Below, piece after piece: positions 17,048 to 26,168 of a stretch of 64,000 bases of DNA. Each line of letters starts with the position of its first letter. The stretch's first letter is position 1. The notes beneath the pieces were generated by a model that had not been told where the DNA came from, did not search any database, and saw only the letters and a program-made list of their open reading frames with translations. A program made the position numbers and the translations under genes. Source of the DNA: Teichococcus wenyumeiae (GTDB lineage Bacteria > Pseudomonadota > Alphaproteobacteria > Acetobacterales > Acetobacteraceae); contig NZ_RFLX01000002.1 in the NCBI RefSeq assembly GCF_003696345.1, positions 1-64,000 of the forward strand, read 5' to 3'.

Positions 17048-17797
17048 TTAGCGGGGCGCGACCGTGGTGCCGCCGGAGGCCTCCGGGGTGCTGCCGCCCT
17101 GGTTCTGCGGCGAGGTACTGGGCGGCGTGGAGGGCCGGTTGCCCGGCGGCGTGCCGGTCTGGCCCTCGGTCGCCCGGCCCATGGCGGAGCCCGTGGGGGC
17201 GGAAGGCGTCATGTTCGGGCGGGTGGTGTCGCCCGGCGCGCTGGCGGTGCCCGGCGGGCGGTTGGTGCCGGAGCTGCCGTTGCGGGCGCCGGTATCGGTG
17301 CCGCCATTCTGCGCCGCCCGGTCCGCCGCGCGGCCGGCCGCGGTGCCCGGCGGGTTGTTGGCCGTGCCATCCGAGTTCTGCGGATAGGCGCCCGAGGTAT
17401 TGGTACCCGCCGCGCGGTCCAGCGAGCGGGTCGCCGCCGTGCCGGGCGGGTTGCTGCCCGGCTGCGCGTTGGAATTGCTGTCCGAGGTGGCGCGGTCCGC
17501 GGCCCGGCCGACGGCGGTGCCCGGCGGGTTGTTGGGCGTGCCGTCCGAATTCTGCGGATAGGCGCCGGAGGTATTGGTGCCCAGCGTGCGGTCCAGCAGG
17601 CGGGTGGCGGCGGTGCCGGGCGGGTTATTGGCATCGGCACCCGCCGCCGCGCCGGCGTTGCCGGTGCCGTTGTTCATGCTGGGCGCGGGATTGGCCGGCG
17701 TGGTCGAGCCGCTTGGGCTATTGGCGGGCTGCGCCTGGGCGATGCCGCCCAGGCCGATCAGCGCCGCCGAGGCCAGGGCGATCATGGAATTCCGCAT
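17048..17797 (-). CDS. Secreted low-complexity repeat protein
   Basis: The product has 249 residues. A Sec signal peptide (MRNSMIALASAALIGLGGIA, cleavage after QAQ) is followed by a Gly/Asn/Pro/Thr-rich, probably disordered chain. Two 46-residue repeats (residues about 58-103 and 116-161) contain NPPGTAATR, GTNTSGAYPQNSDG and NNPPGTA-GRAADRA; shorter PPGTA motifs recur up to residue about 180. Positive and negative charges are few and there are no cysteines. It is probably periplasmic or cell-surface. I know no function for this composition. Confidence 0.75.
   Translation of the reverse strand: MRNSMIALASAALIGLGGIAQAQPANSPSGSTTPANPAPSMNNGTGNAGAAAGADANNPPGTAATRLLDRTLGTNTSGAYPQNSDGTPNNPPGTAVGRAADRATSDSNSNAQPGSNPPGTAATRSLDRAAGTNTSGAYPQNSDGTANNPPGTAAGRAADRAAQNGGTDTGARNGSSGTNRPPGTASAPGDTTRPNMTPSAPTGSAMGRATEGQTGTPPGNRPSTPPSTSPQNQGGSTPEASGGTTVAPR
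17315..17452 (-). repeat. Second copy of a 138-base in-gene repeat
   Basis: It encodes residues 116-161 of the secreted repeat protein. It matches the copy at 17489-17626 at most positions, with the stretch coding for GTNTSGAYPQNSDGT the same at protein level. A 36-base spacer separates the copies. Confidence 0.8.
17489..17626 (-). repeat. First copy of a 138-base in-gene repeat
   Basis: It encodes residues 58-103 of the secreted repeat protein. Differences from the other copy are mostly single codons (LLDRTL against SLDRAA, TPNN against TANN), which points to duplication followed by drift under selection on the protein. Confidence 0.8.
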
Positions 17798-17967
17798 GCG
17801 TGGTGCTCCCGTATCCTTATCAGGCCGCCGGAGCGGCTCTGGCAGGAAACGCCGCGTGCCATAGGCGGTTGCCGCGCCGCGCCGTTTGCGGCACCATGCC
17901 CAATTCCCGTGGCAGGAAGCCGGACGATCGTCGCCCGACCCCCATGGGATGCGGAGCCTGAGACACC

Positions 17968-19173
17968 GTGATCCCCGCCCTGATGCCGACCTACAACCGC
18001 GCCGACCTCGCTTTTGAGCGGGGCGAAGGCGCCTGGCTGTGGACCACGGACGGGCGACGATTCCTGGATTTCGGCTCCGGCATCGCCACCACCTCCATCG
18101 GCCATGCGCATCCGCATCTCGTGCGGACCATCGCCGAGCAGGCGGCCAAGGTGATGCATACCTCGAACCTTTACCGCGTGCCGCAGGCCGAGCGCCTGGC
18201 GCAGCGGCTGGTCGATACCAGCTTCGCCGACAGCGTCTTCTTCGCCAATTCGGGCGCCGAGGCGAACGAGGGCATGATCAAGGCGGTGCGGAAGTACCAT
18301 GCCGAGAACGGCCACCCGGAGAAGTTCCATACCATCTGCTTCGAGGGCGCCTTCCACGGCCGTACGCTGGCCACGCTCTCGGCCACCGGCAACGAGAAGT
18401 ACCTCGCCGGCTTCGGCCCGCCGGTGCAGGGCTTCGACCACGTGCCCTTCGGCAACATGAACGCGGTGCGGGACGCCATCGGCCCGCAGACCGCCGCGAT
18501 CATGATCGAGCCGATCCAGGGCGAGGGCGGCGTGCGCCCGGCCGACCTGCGCTTCCTCAAGGAACTGCGGGCCGTCTGCGACGAGTTTGGCCTGCTGCTG
18601 GCGCTGGACGAGGTGCAGACCGGCATGGGCCGCTCCGGCAAGCTCTGGGCCCATCAATGGGCCGGGATCGAGCCGGATGTCATGTCCTCGGCCAAGGGCA
18701 TCGGCGGCGGCTTCCCGCTGGGCGCCATCCTGGCCAAGGAACACGTGGCCAAGCACCTGAAGCCCGGCACCCATGGCACCACCTATGGCGGCAACCCGCT
18801 GGCCTGCGCCGCCGGCAATGCCGTGCTGGATGTCGTCCTGGCCGATGGCTTCCTGCAGCAGGTGGACAGCACCGCCCGCTATCTGTGGGACAGCCTGAAC
18901 GCCCTGGTCTCCCGCCACCCGCAGGTGGTGACGGGCGTGCGCGGCGCCGGCCTGCTGCTGGGCCTGCAATGCGTGCCGGAGATCACAAATGGCGACATGC
19001 AGGCCGCCGCCGTGGCGGAAGGGCTGCTGACCGTCGCCGCCGGGCAGAACGTGCTGCGCGTGGCCCCGCCGCTGATCATCACGCGCGAGCATGTGGACGA
19101 GGCCGTGGCGGCGCTGGACCGGGCCTTCACCAAGGCGGCGGCCGCGCTGCGGGAAAAGGCGCCGGCCAAGTGA
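17968..19173 (+). CDS. argD: Acetylornithine aminotransferase (ArgD)
   Basis: The product has 401 residues from a GTG start. It is a class-III PLP enzyme: [60 protein letters not shown] and [16 protein letters not shown], which holds the PLP lysine. It converts N-acetylglutamate semialdehyde and glutamate to N-acetylornithine and 2-oxoglutarate in arginine synthesis, in the cytosol. It overlaps argF by four bases (GTGA), a pair common in Rhodospirillales, which makes the ArgD reading much more likely than another class-III aminotransferase. Confidence 0.92.
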   Translation: MIPALMPTYNRADLAFERGEGAWLWTTDGRRFLDFGSGIATTSIGHAHPHLVRTIAEQAAKVMHTSNLYRVPQAERLAQRLVDTSFADSVFFANSGAEANEGMIKAVRKYHAENGHPEKFHTICFEGAFHGRTLATLSATGNEKYLAGFGPPVQGFDHVPFGNMNAVRDAIGPQTAAIMIEPIQGEGGVRPADLRFLKELRAVCDEFGLLLALDEVQTGMGRSGKLWAHQWAGIEPDVMSSAKGIGGGFPLGAILAKEHVAKHLKPGTHGTTYGGNPLACAAGNAVLDVVLADGFLQQVDSTARYLWDSLNALVSRHPQVVTGVRGAGLLLGLQCVPEITNGDMQAAAVAEGLLTVAAGQNVLRVAPPLIITREHVDEAVAALDRAFTKAAAALREKAPAK

Positions 19174-20129
19174 GCGCGGCCCTCAGGCCAGTGAAGCAGG
19201 GGGGGGCGGCAACGTCCTCCCCTCGTCACTTTCTGGAACTGTCGGATTTCGACACGCCCACGCTGCGCCGCATGCTGGACCTCGCCGCCAGCACCAAGCG
19301 CGGCGATCTGGCCGACAAGCCCCTGGCGGGCAAGACGGTGGCGCTGATCTTCGAGAAGCCCTCCACCCGCACCCGCGTCTCCTTCGAGGTCGGCATCCAT
19401 CAGCTTGGCGGCCATGCCGTCGTGCTCTCCTCCAAGGACATGCAGCTCGGGCGTGGCGAGACGGCGGCGGATACCGCCAAGGTGCTGTCCCGCTATGTCG
19501 ATGCCATCATGCTGCGCACCGACAGCGTGGCGAAGCTGCGGGAACTGGCGGAACACGCCACCGTGCCGGTCATCAACGGCCTGACGGACGTGTCCCACCC
19601 CTGCCAGCTCATGGCCGACATCCTGACCTTCGAGGAGCATCGCGGCCCCATCGCCGGGCAGGTTGTGGCTTGGCTGGGCGATGGCAACAACGTCGCCCGC
19701 TCCTTCATCCAGGCCGCGGCGCGCTTCGGCTTCACGCTGCGCCTCGCCACCCCGCCGGAGCTGGCACCGCCGGCCCAGCTGGTGGACTGGGCGCGGCAGG
19801 AGGGCGCCAGCATCGAGTTGACGGCGGACCCCGTGGCCGCCGTGCGCGGCGCCCGCTGCGTGGTGACGGATACCTGGGTCAGCATGTCGGACGAGAAGGA
19901 TGGCGGCCCGACGGCCCGTCACAACCAGCTCGCCCCCTACCAGCTCAACGCGGCGCTGATGCAGCACGCGGCGCCGGATGCGGTGGTGATGCACTGCCTG
20001 CCGGCGCATCGTGGCGAGGAAATCACCGCCGAGGTGATCGATGGGCCGCAGAGCGTGGTGTTCGACGAGGCCGAGAACCGGCTGCACGCGCAGAAGGGCG
20101 TGCTGCTCTGGGCGCTCGGCGCCAACTGA
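19170..20129 (+). CDS. argF: Ornithine carbamoyltransferase (ArgF)
   Basis: The product has 319 residues from the GTG that overlaps the argD stop; a second in-frame GTG at 19191 is possible. Carbamoyl-phosphate-binding [14 protein letters not shown], the ornithine-loop [12 protein letters not shown] and [11 protein letters not shown] are all present. It makes citrulline from ornithine and carbamoyl phosphate. A run of eight G at 19199-19206 lies in the first codons, upstream of the conserved region ([20 protein letters not shown]). Confidence 0.94.
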   Translation: MSAALRPVKQGGAATSSPRHFLELSDFDTPTLRRMLDLAASTKRGDLADKPLAGKTVALIFEKPSTRTRVSFEVGIHQLGGHAVVLSSKDMQLGRGETAADTAKVLSRYVDAIMLRTDSVAKLRELAEHATVPVINGLTDVSHPCQLMADILTFEEHRGPIAGQVVAWLGDGNNVARSFIQAAARFGFTLRLATPPELAPPAQLVDWARQEGASIELTADPVAAVRGARCVVTDTWVSMSDEKDGGPTARHNQLAPYQLNAALMQHAAPDAVVMHCLPAHRGEEITAEVIDGPQSVVFDEAENRLHAQKGVLLWALGAN

Positions 20130-20133
20130 CAAT

Positions 20134-20159
20134 CGGCGGGGCACCGCGCGGCCCCGCCG
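20134..20159 (+). terminator. Hairpin after argF
   Basis: CGGCGGGGC and GCCCCGCCG form a 9-bp stem with an 8-base loop, five bases after the argF stop. A loose pyrimidine tract (CCTTCTTCTCCCTT) follows. It is probably the end of the argD-argF unit. Confidence 0.65.
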
Positions 20160-20276
20160 CCTTCTTCTCCCTTCCTGTTCTGGCCCCGTCCAGAGACGCG
20201 AAGTTACCCGCACATACGGGTGACAGGACCTGCCGCCGCGCCTATGTGAGAGGCAGTCCAGTCCGGGGGCCGTGCC

Positions 20277-21461
20277 ATGCAATTCGATGTCGTGATCGTT
20301 GGGGGTGGCCCGGTGGGGCTCGCCTTCGCCGGCTCGCTTTCCGGCACCGGGTTGCGCGTGGCGGTGGTGGAGCCGCAGCCGCGCGAGGCCCTGGCCGCGC
20401 CTGCCTTCGACGGGCGGGAGATCGCCCTCACCCACCGCTCGCAGGACATCCTGCGCCAGCTTGGTGCCTGGGACCGCATTCCGGAAGAGATCCCCTCCGC
20501 CCTGCGGGAAGCGCGGGTGCTGAACGGCGGCTCCCCCTACGCGCTGCGCTTCGACACCACGGGGCGGCAGGCGGCGGAGCTGGGCAGGCTGGTGCCGAAC
20601 CATGTCATCCGCCGCGCGCTGTTCGAGGCGCTGGCGCCCGAGGCCACCCTGCTGACCGGCCAGCGTGTCACGGCCATGGAAGCGGATGTGGAGGGCGCCC
20701 GGCTGGCGCTGGCGGATGGGCAGCGCATCGCCGCCAAGCTGGTGGTGGCGGCGGACAGCCGCTTCTCCACCCTGCGCCGCCTGGCCGGCATCGATGCGGA
20801 GACACTGGATTTCGGCAAGGCCATGCTGGTGGCACGGCTGCGCCACACCCTGCCGCATGACCATGTCGCCACGGAATGGTTCGACTACGGCCAGACCATG
20901 GCCATGCTGCCGCTGAACGGCGACGTTTCTTCCGTGGTGCTGACCCTGCCGCCGGACGAGATCGCCCGGCTGAAGGAGGTGGACGGCGCCGAGTTCAGTG
21001 CCGAGATCACCCGCCGCTACCGCGAGCGCCTGGGCGCGATGGAACTGATCAGCACCCGCCACACCTATCCGCTGGTGGCGGTCTATGCCCGCCGCTTCAC
21101 CGGGCGGCGGCTGGCGCTGCTGGGAGATGCGGCGGTGGGCATGCATCCCGTCACCGCCCATGGCTTCAACTTCGGCCTGCATGGGCAGGATATCCTGGCC
21201 CGCCGCATCAAGGCCGCGCTCTCCGAGGGCCGCGACTTCGCCGCCGGCCCGGTGCTGCGGGGCTATGAGGCGGAGCACCGGCAGGCGACGCGGGGCCTCT
21301 ACCTCGCCACCAATGCCACGGCGCTGCTCTATACCAGCGACCGGCTGCCGGCGCGGGTGCTGCGCGGCGCGGCGCTGCGGCTGGGCAACCACCTGCGGCC
21401 GGTGCGGGGGGCCATTGTCTCCCGCCTCATGGAAGAAGACGGGGCTGGGGCGCGCGCCTGA
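20277..21461 (+). CDS. ubiM: Ubiquinone-biosynthesis FAD hydroxylase (UbiM-like)
   Basis: The product has 394 residues of the UbiH/COQ6 flavoprotein family. It has an N-terminal FAD motif (MQFDVVIVGGGPVGLAFAGS), the middle motif VVAADSRFSTLRRLAGI and the C-terminal LLGDAAVGMHPVTAHGFNFG, then LHGQDILARRI. The stretch FDGREIALTHRSQDILRQLG with the following AR-VLNG suggests the UbiM subfamily (5-hydroxylation of the demethoxy-ubiquinol ring) more than UbiH or UbiF, from memory of that family. It is monocistronic. Confidence 0.82.
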   Translation: MQFDVVIVGGGPVGLAFAGSLSGTGLRVAVVEPQPREALAAPAFDGREIALTHRSQDILRQLGAWDRIPEEIPSALREARVLNGGSPYALRFDTTGRQAAELGRLVPNHVIRRALFEALAPEATLLTGQRVTAMEADVEGARLALADGQRIAAKLVVAADSRFSTLRRLAGIDAETLDFGKAMLVARLRHTLPHDHVATEWFDYGQTMAMLPLNGDVSSVVLTLPPDEIARLKEVDGAEFSAEITRRYRERLGAMELISTRHTYPLVAVYARRFTGRRLALLGDAAVGMHPVTAHGFNFGLHGQDILARRIKAALSEGRDFAAGPVLRGYEAEHRQATRGLYLATNATALLYTSDRLPARVLRGAALRLGNHLRPVRGAIVSRLMEEDGAGARA

Positions 21462-21652
21462 TATTGCTCGCCCCATCGCATCCGGGAGCGATCCTTCCTA
21501 TCTAGCGCGGGACACCGTGCGGGCTCGGCCCCGCACCTCCCCCGGCATGGCCCAGCGCCACGCCATCCGACAAACCGCCCGGCGCCACCGCGAAGCCCTT
21601 GCCGGCCCTCGCGTGGTGCATCCCTGGGCCTCAGCATGAGATAAGGCTTCGC

Positions 21653-22612
21653 GTGACCGACCCGACCCTGCCCCACGCCCCGCATGACCACGACCGCCCC
21701 CCGGTGCCGAATGTGACGGTGCCGCAGGGCGTGCAGCCCTTCCACCTGCGCGACAAGCCCGTGCGCGGCCGCCTGATCCGCCTGGGCGAGCTGGCCGAGG
21801 CGCTGCTCTCCCGCCACAACAACCCCGATGTGGTGAAGAAGCTGACCGCCCAGGCCCTGGCCCTGACCGCCGGCCTCGCCACCGCGCTGAAGTTCAACGG
21901 CAGCTTCAGCCTGCAGGGCAAGGGCGACGGCGCCGTGCCGATGCTGCTGGCCGATTGCACCGATTCCGGCACCCTGCGCGGCTACGCCCGCGTGGACGAG
22001 GACAAGCTGACGCTGCTGAACGGCGCCGATGCCGAGGCCGGCGCCCTGCTGGGCAGCGGCTACCTGGCCTTCACGGTGGACCAGGGCCCGGGCATGGACC
22101 GCTACCAGGGCATCGTGGCCCTGGAGGGCGAGACGCTGGCCGAGATGACCGGCCATTATTTCGAGACCTCCGAGCAGCTCGCCAGCCGGGTCTGGCTCGC
22201 CGCCGGCCACACTCCGGCCGGCTGGCGCGGCACCGCGCTGATCCTGGAGCGTGTGGCCGGCGAAGGCGGCATCGACCCCCTGATGAACGATGCCGAGCAG
22301 GACGATGCCTGGGAAACCGCCCTGATCCTGGCCTCCACGCTGAAGGAGGAGGAGATGCTGGACGACAGCCTGGCGCCGGAGCAGCTGCTCTACCGGCTCT
22401 TCCACGCCGAGGGCCTGGTGCTCGGCCGGCCGCGCCCGCTTTCCTATGGCTGCCGCTGCTCCCGCGCCCGGCTGAGCTCGGTGCTGGAGGGCTTCGGCGA
22501 CGAGGATCTGGACGAGATGACGCAATCAGGCGAAATCTCCATGACCTGCGAGTTCTGCAACACCACCTTCCGCTTCGCGCGGGATGAGGTGAAGGGGGCC
22601 TCGCGCCACTGA
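21653..22612 (+). CDS. hslO: Redox-regulated chaperone Hsp33
   Basis: The product has 319 residues from a GTG at 21653; upstream codons in this frame look noncoding. The C-terminal zinc-binding cysteines are in CRCSRARL and CEFC (C-x-C plus C-x-x-C, about residues 275-310), followed by NTTFRFARDEV. The N-terminal part has the Hsp33 core (LADCTDSGTLRGYARVDEDK). It is a cytosolic holdase activated when oxidation releases zinc. It stands alone, ahead of a lipoprotein gene 30 bases downstream. Confidence 0.92.
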   Translation: MTDPTLPHAPHDHDRPPVPNVTVPQGVQPFHLRDKPVRGRLIRLGELAEALLSRHNNPDVVKKLTAQALALTAGLATALKFNGSFSLQGKGDGAVPMLLADCTDSGTLRGYARVDEDKLTLLNGADAEAGALLGSGYLAFTVDQGPGMDRYQGIVALEGETLAEMTGHYFETSEQLASRVWLAAGHTPAGWRGTALILERVAGEGGIDPLMNDAEQDDAWETALILASTLKEEEMLDDSLAPEQLLYRLFHAEGLVLGRPRPLSYGCRCSRARLSSVLEGFGDEDLDEMTQSGEISMTCEFCNTTFRFARDEVKGASRH

Positions 22613-22642
22613 CCGAGCGCAGCGCATGGGGGAGAATACCGG

Positions 22643-23422
22643 ATGACGGCCAGCAGGACGCCGAGGATGACGAGCCGGCGCGCGGCACTCTTGCTGCCAT
22701 TCCTGGCAGCGGCCTGCGCTTCCGGCGACACCACGCCGCCGCTGCAGGGCCCGCCCCGCTATGACTACCTGACGCCGCTGCGCCTCAATGTGCTGGATAT
22801 CGAGGTGCTGGAGCCGGGCCCCGGCCCGGCCTGGCGCGTCGATCCGCCGGCACCGCTCTCCCCCGTCGCGCTGGCGGTGCAGATGGGGCGGGAACGGCTG
22901 GTGCCGGTCGGCACCACCGGCCGCGCCCGCTTCATGGTCGATTCGGCCACGCTGATCCGCGAGGTCGCCAGCGCCGGCGGCCTTTTCGCGCAGCAGACCG
23001 AGCGGCTGACCTGCGTGATCCATGTGCGGGTGGAGATCCTGGGCGGCGATGGCCGCCGCGTCGGCTTCACTGAGGCGGAGGTGCGCCGCAGCGCCACCCT
23101 GGCCGATGAAGGCCCCGCCAGCCGCGCCCGCGCCGCCGACCAGATCGTGCGGCAGGCGATGGACGATCTGAACGTCGAATTCGAGTTCCAGATCCGCCGC
23201 AACCTGCGGGACTGGGTGATGACCGGCGAGCCCGGTGCCGTCAGCGCCACGCCGATCCAGCAGGAAAGCCTCGGCGGCAGCCCGGCGGCGCCCGAGGCCG
23301 TGGCCCCCGCCCCCGCGCCAGCGGAACCGGTTGCCGCGCCCGCCATGCCGGCCGCCCCCGCCGGCACGCCGCGCTTCGCGCCGAACCTGACGCCCAACCT
23401 GGCGCCCCCGGTGCGGCCGTGA
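22643..23422 (+). CDS. Putative lipoprotein of unknown function
   Basis: The product has 259 residues. The N-terminus has a basic region, a hydrophobic core and an AAAC site (LLLPFLAAACASGD), so lipidation is likely, though -3 is Ala rather than Leu. A globular part (residues about 45-190) shows no motif I know. The last about 45 residues are Ala/Pro-rich and probably disordered, ending in PNLTPNLAPPVRP. It overlaps the RidA-like gene by four bases (GTGA), so the two are co-translated. I do not recognise it. Confidence 0.7.
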   Translation: MTASRTPRMTSRRAALLLPFLAAACASGDTTPPLQGPPRYDYLTPLRLNVLDIEVLEPGPGPAWRVDPPAPLSPVALAVQMGRERLVPVGTTGRARFMVDSATLIREVASAGGLFAQQTERLTCVIHVRVEILGGDGRRVGFTEAEVRRSATLADEGPASRARAADQIVRQAMDDLNVEFEFQIRRNLRDWVMTGEPGAVSATPIQQESLGGSPAAPEAVAPAPAPAEPVAAPAMPAAPAGTPRFAPNLTPNLAPPVRP

Positions 23423-23808
23423 GCCGCGTCAGCTTCAGCAACCCGCCGGGCGTTCCCGCGCCCGCCGGCTTCTATTCCCAGGCCGCCCTGGTCGAGGGCG
23501 CCGGGCGGCGGCTGGTGATCGCGGGACAGATCGGCGTGGCGCCGGATGGCAGCGTGGCGGCGGACGCTCCGGCGCAGATGCAACAGGCGCTGGCCAATCT
23601 CGGCACGGTGCTGGCCGCGCATGGCATGGGGCCGCACAACGTGGTGCGCGTGCTGGTGCTGCTGACGGACCGCGCGCATCTCGGCGAATGGCGGCAGGCG
23701 CGCAATGCCTTCTTCGGCGGGCATGCGCCGACCAGCACCCTGATGGTGACGGCCGGGCTGGCCGATCCGCGCTTCCTGGTGGAAGTGGAGGCCGAGGCGG
23801 TCGACTGA
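23419..23808 (+). CDS. RidA/YjgF-family protein lacking the usual catalytic arginine
   Basis: The product has 129 residues from a GTG overlapping the upstream stop. The fold signatures of the family are present (AGQIGVAPDGSV, MQQALANLGTVLAAHGM, VRVLVLLTD, EVEAEAV). The usual PxRxxVxV loop reads APTSTLMVTAGL, so the arginine that RidA uses to hydrolyse imines is missing. It probably belongs to one of the Rid subfamilies without deaminase activity. The function is unclear. Confidence 0.82.
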   Translation: MSRVSFSNPPGVPAPAGFYSQAALVEGAGRRLVIAGQIGVAPDGSVAADAPAQMQQALANLGTVLAAHGMGPHNVVRVLVLLTDRAHLGEWRQARNAFFGGHAPTSTLMVTAGLADPRFLVEVEAEAVD

Positions 23809-23824
23809 ACCGCCCGGCGCCGCC

Positions 23825-24466
23825 TCAGCCTTCCAGGCCGCCGGCGCGCGGGGCGCCGATGATGGCCATGAATTCCCGCCGCGTGCTCGGGTTCTTGCGG
23901 AAGGCGCCCAGCATGCGGCTGGTCACCATGCTCACGCCCGGCTTGTGCACGCCGCGCGTGCTCATGCACTGGTGGGACGCCTCGATCACCACGGCGACGC
24001 CGAGGGGCTGCAGCACGTCGTTGATGGTGTTCGCGATCTGCGCCGTCAGCTTTTCCTGGATCTGCAGGCGCTTGGCATAGATCTCCATCACGCGGGCCAG
24101 CTTGGAGATGCCGACCACCCGCCCCTTCGGCAGATAGGCGATATGGGCGCGGCCGATGATGGGCACCATGTGGTGCTCGCAATGGCTTTCCAGCCGGATG
24201 TCGCGCAGCACCACCATCTCGTCATAGCCGTCCGTTTCCTCGAAGGAGCGGGCCAGCAGCTCGACGGGGTCCTCGTGGTAGCCGGAGAAGAACTCCTCGT
24301 AGGAGCGCACCACGCGGGCCGGGGTATCCACCAGCCCCTCGCGGTCCGGGTTGTCGCCGGCCCAGCGCAGCAGGGTGCGGACGGCGGCCTCGGCTTCCTC
24401 CCGCGTCGGGCGCGGCTCCGTGGTCAGGGCGGCTTCAGCCGCGGTGGGCGGGACTTGGATATTCAC
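23825..24466 (-). CDS. folE: GTP cyclohydrolase I
   Basis: The product has 213 residues. The zinc and catalytic site is [20 protein letters not shown], followed by [20 protein letters not shown] and [16 protein letters not shown], all diagnostic. It opens GTP to dihydroneopterin triphosphate, the first step of folate synthesis. The N-terminus (about 20 residues) is low-complexity. It is convergent with the RidA-like gene, with a gap of only 16 bases. Confidence 0.94.
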   Translation of the reverse strand: MNIQVPPTAAEAALTTEPRPTREEAEAAVRTLLRWAGDNPDREGLVDTPARVVRSYEEFFSGYHEDPVELLARSFEETDGYDEMVVLRDIRLESHCEHHMVPIIGRAHIAYLPKGRVVGISKLARVMEIYAKRLQIQEKLTAQIANTINDVLQPLGVAVVIEASHQCMSTRGVHKPGVSMVTSRMLGAFRKNPSTRREFMAIIGAPRAGGLEG

Positions 24467-24573
24467 TGCCAGATGATCCGTGCCTGGGTCCGGAAAGTGA
24501 GGCCGGACCGGATTTCCAGGAGATGAGGTTCAAGATGGGCGATGGCGGCGGCCGGACAAGCCGGGCCTTGGCT

Positions 24574-24984
24574 TCAGTGCACCGCCCCGCCGCCCATGGG
24601 ACTGTCCAGGCTAAAGGCCGGGATGGCGACATCGAAGGCCTCGCCGCTATCCTGCTCCACCATGTGGTAGGTGCCGCGCATGAAGCCGCTGGGCGTCGAG
24701 AGCGGGGTGCCGGAAGTGTATTCGAAGCTCTCGCCCGGCTCCAGCACCGGCTGTTCCCCCACCACGCCGGGGCCATGCACCTTCTGGGTGCGGCCCATGG
24801 CATCGGTGATCAGCCAGCTGCGCTTCAGCAGCTGCACGGTGACCGGCCCGCCATTCTCGATGGTGACTCGATAGGCCCAGACGAAATGCGCTTCATCGGG
24901 CTTCGACTGGTCTTCCAGGTAGAAGGCCCGCACGGAAACGCGCACATCCCGGGTAACGGCGGTGAACAGCGGCGGTTCGGTCAT
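24574..24984 (-). CDS. apaG: ApaG family protein
   Basis: The product has 136 residues from the ATG at 24984; an in-frame start at 25062 would add a basic, unrelated segment. Family motifs are VRAFYLEDQSKPDEAHFVWA, YRVTIENGGPVTVQLLKRSW, LEPGESFEYTSGTPL and GFMRGTYHMV. ApaG is a small beta-sandwich protein linked in E. coli to cobalt/magnesium tolerance, with an unclear biochemical role. Confidence 0.93.
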   Translation of the reverse strand: MTEPPLFTAVTRDVRVSVRAFYLEDQSKPDEAHFVWAYRVTIENGGPVTVQLLKRSWLITDAMGRTQKVHGPGVVGEQPVLEPGESFEYTSGTPLSTPSGFMRGTYHMVEQDSGEAFDVAIPAFSLDSPMGGGAVH

Positions 24985-25093
24985 GCCTGGGCCTTCTGAG
25001 CGTGGCTGGCGACGAAGCTGATGGGATAGACGCCAGGGCGGCGGCAATCCAGCCCTCTTCACACATGGCGGTGCTGCGTGGCCGGCAGCGACC

Positions 25094-25984
25094 TCAGCCG
25101 GCGATGTGCCAGCCCAGGGCCTCGTCCCCGCTGGCGCGACCCTCGGCGCGCAGCTTCAGCAGATGGGCCAGCAGGCTGTGGGCGGCGGCGCGGGTCAGCC
25201 GGGGGTCCAGCTTGCCGTAGACCGCCGGCACCATCGCCTCCGCCGTGGCGCCGGGCTGCAGGCGCAGGGCGGCCAGCACCAGCGCCTCCCGCTCCCACCG
25301 ATGCGCCAGCAGGGCGTGCAGCAGCGGGCCGGGCCCGGGCAGCGGGGCGCCATGGCCGGGCAGCAGCAGCGCCCATTCCGCCGCCGCCACCCGCGCCAGC
25401 GCCGCCATGTAGGAGGCCATGTCGCCATCCGGCGGCATCACCACGCTGGTGGAGCAGCTCATGGCATGGTCGCCGCTGAAGAGAATGCGGGCTCCTTCCA
25501 GCGCGAAGCAGAGGTGGTTGGCGCAATGGCCGGGGGTATGCAGCGCGGTCAGGCGCCAGCCTTCGCCTTCCACCACGCCGCCTTCCAGCAGCCGGTGGTC
25601 GGGGTGGAAGTCATGGTCGCCACCCTCGCCACCCTCACCCGGCGGGGTCATGTGCGGGCCGAAGCCGAGGGTGGCGGCGCCGGTGGCCGCCACCAGCGCG
25701 GGCACGCCGCCCGTATGGTCGCGGTGGGTATGCGTCACCAGGATGCGCTCGATGCGCTCCCCCGCCACGGTGGCCAGCAGGGCGGCGAGATGCGCCTCGT
25801 CCCGTGGCCCGGGGTCGATCAGCGTCACCGCCCCTTCCCCCAGCAGGTAGCTGTTGGTGCCCATGACGGTGAAGGGCCCCGGATTGTTGCAGCGGATGCG
25901 GCGGATGCGCGGCCCGCCTGGCGGCCCCAGTTCCTCCACCGCGCCGGGCAGCAGGGGGTCTTGCTTCAGGAAGGGAATGCTCAT
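25094..25984 (-). CDS. Metallo-beta-lactamase-fold hydrolase (LACTB2-like)
   Basis: The product has 296 residues from the ATG at 25984. The metal-binding HxHxDH is in VTHTHRDHTGG (about residue 75-85), followed by HTPGHCANHLCFALEGARIL and FSGDHAMSCSTSVVMPPDGD. The C-terminal winged-helix-like region matches LACTB2-type proteins, some of which act as RNases. The substrate is uncertain. The start lies 185 bases from the divergent outer-membrane gene at 26169. Confidence 0.85.
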   Translation of the reverse strand: MSIPFLKQDPLLPGAVEELGPPGGPRIRRIRCNNPGPFTVMGTNSYLLGEGAVTLIDPGPRDEAHLAALLATVAGERIERILVTHTHRDHTGGVPALVAATGAATLGFGPHMTPPGEGGEGGDHDFHPDHRLLEGGVVEGEGWRLTALHTPGHCANHLCFALEGARILFSGDHAMSCSTSVVMPPDGDMASYMAALARVAAAEWALLLPGHGAPLPGPGPLLHALLAHRWEREALVLAALRLQPGATAEAMVPAVYGKLDPRLTRAAAHSLLAHLLKLRAEGRASGDEALGWHIAG

Positions 25985-26079
25985 GCGCCGCCGCCCGCAG
26001 GATCTCCTGGCAGAGGCCACGATCCAGCGGCGCCTGTCCAGGCGCCAAGGGCGGTAACCGGGGCGGCTAAGCAGCCTTG

Positions 26080-26168
26080 AGTTACCGCATTATCACGGTG
26101 CTTGAATTATTTACATTGTTCGCAATTTCTCGTGAGCGCCGTCACGGATCTCCGCTCATGATACGGAG
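26080..26168 (+). promoter_or_regulatory. AT-rich promoter region of the outer-membrane protein gene
   Basis: From 26098 to 26140 the sequence is unusually AT-rich for this genome (CTTGAATTATTTACATTG). TTGAAT at about 26102 could be a -35 element, with a weak -10-like ATTTCT about 17 bases later. A purine-rich ACGGAG abuts the ATG. Only composition and position support this. Confidence 0.4.
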
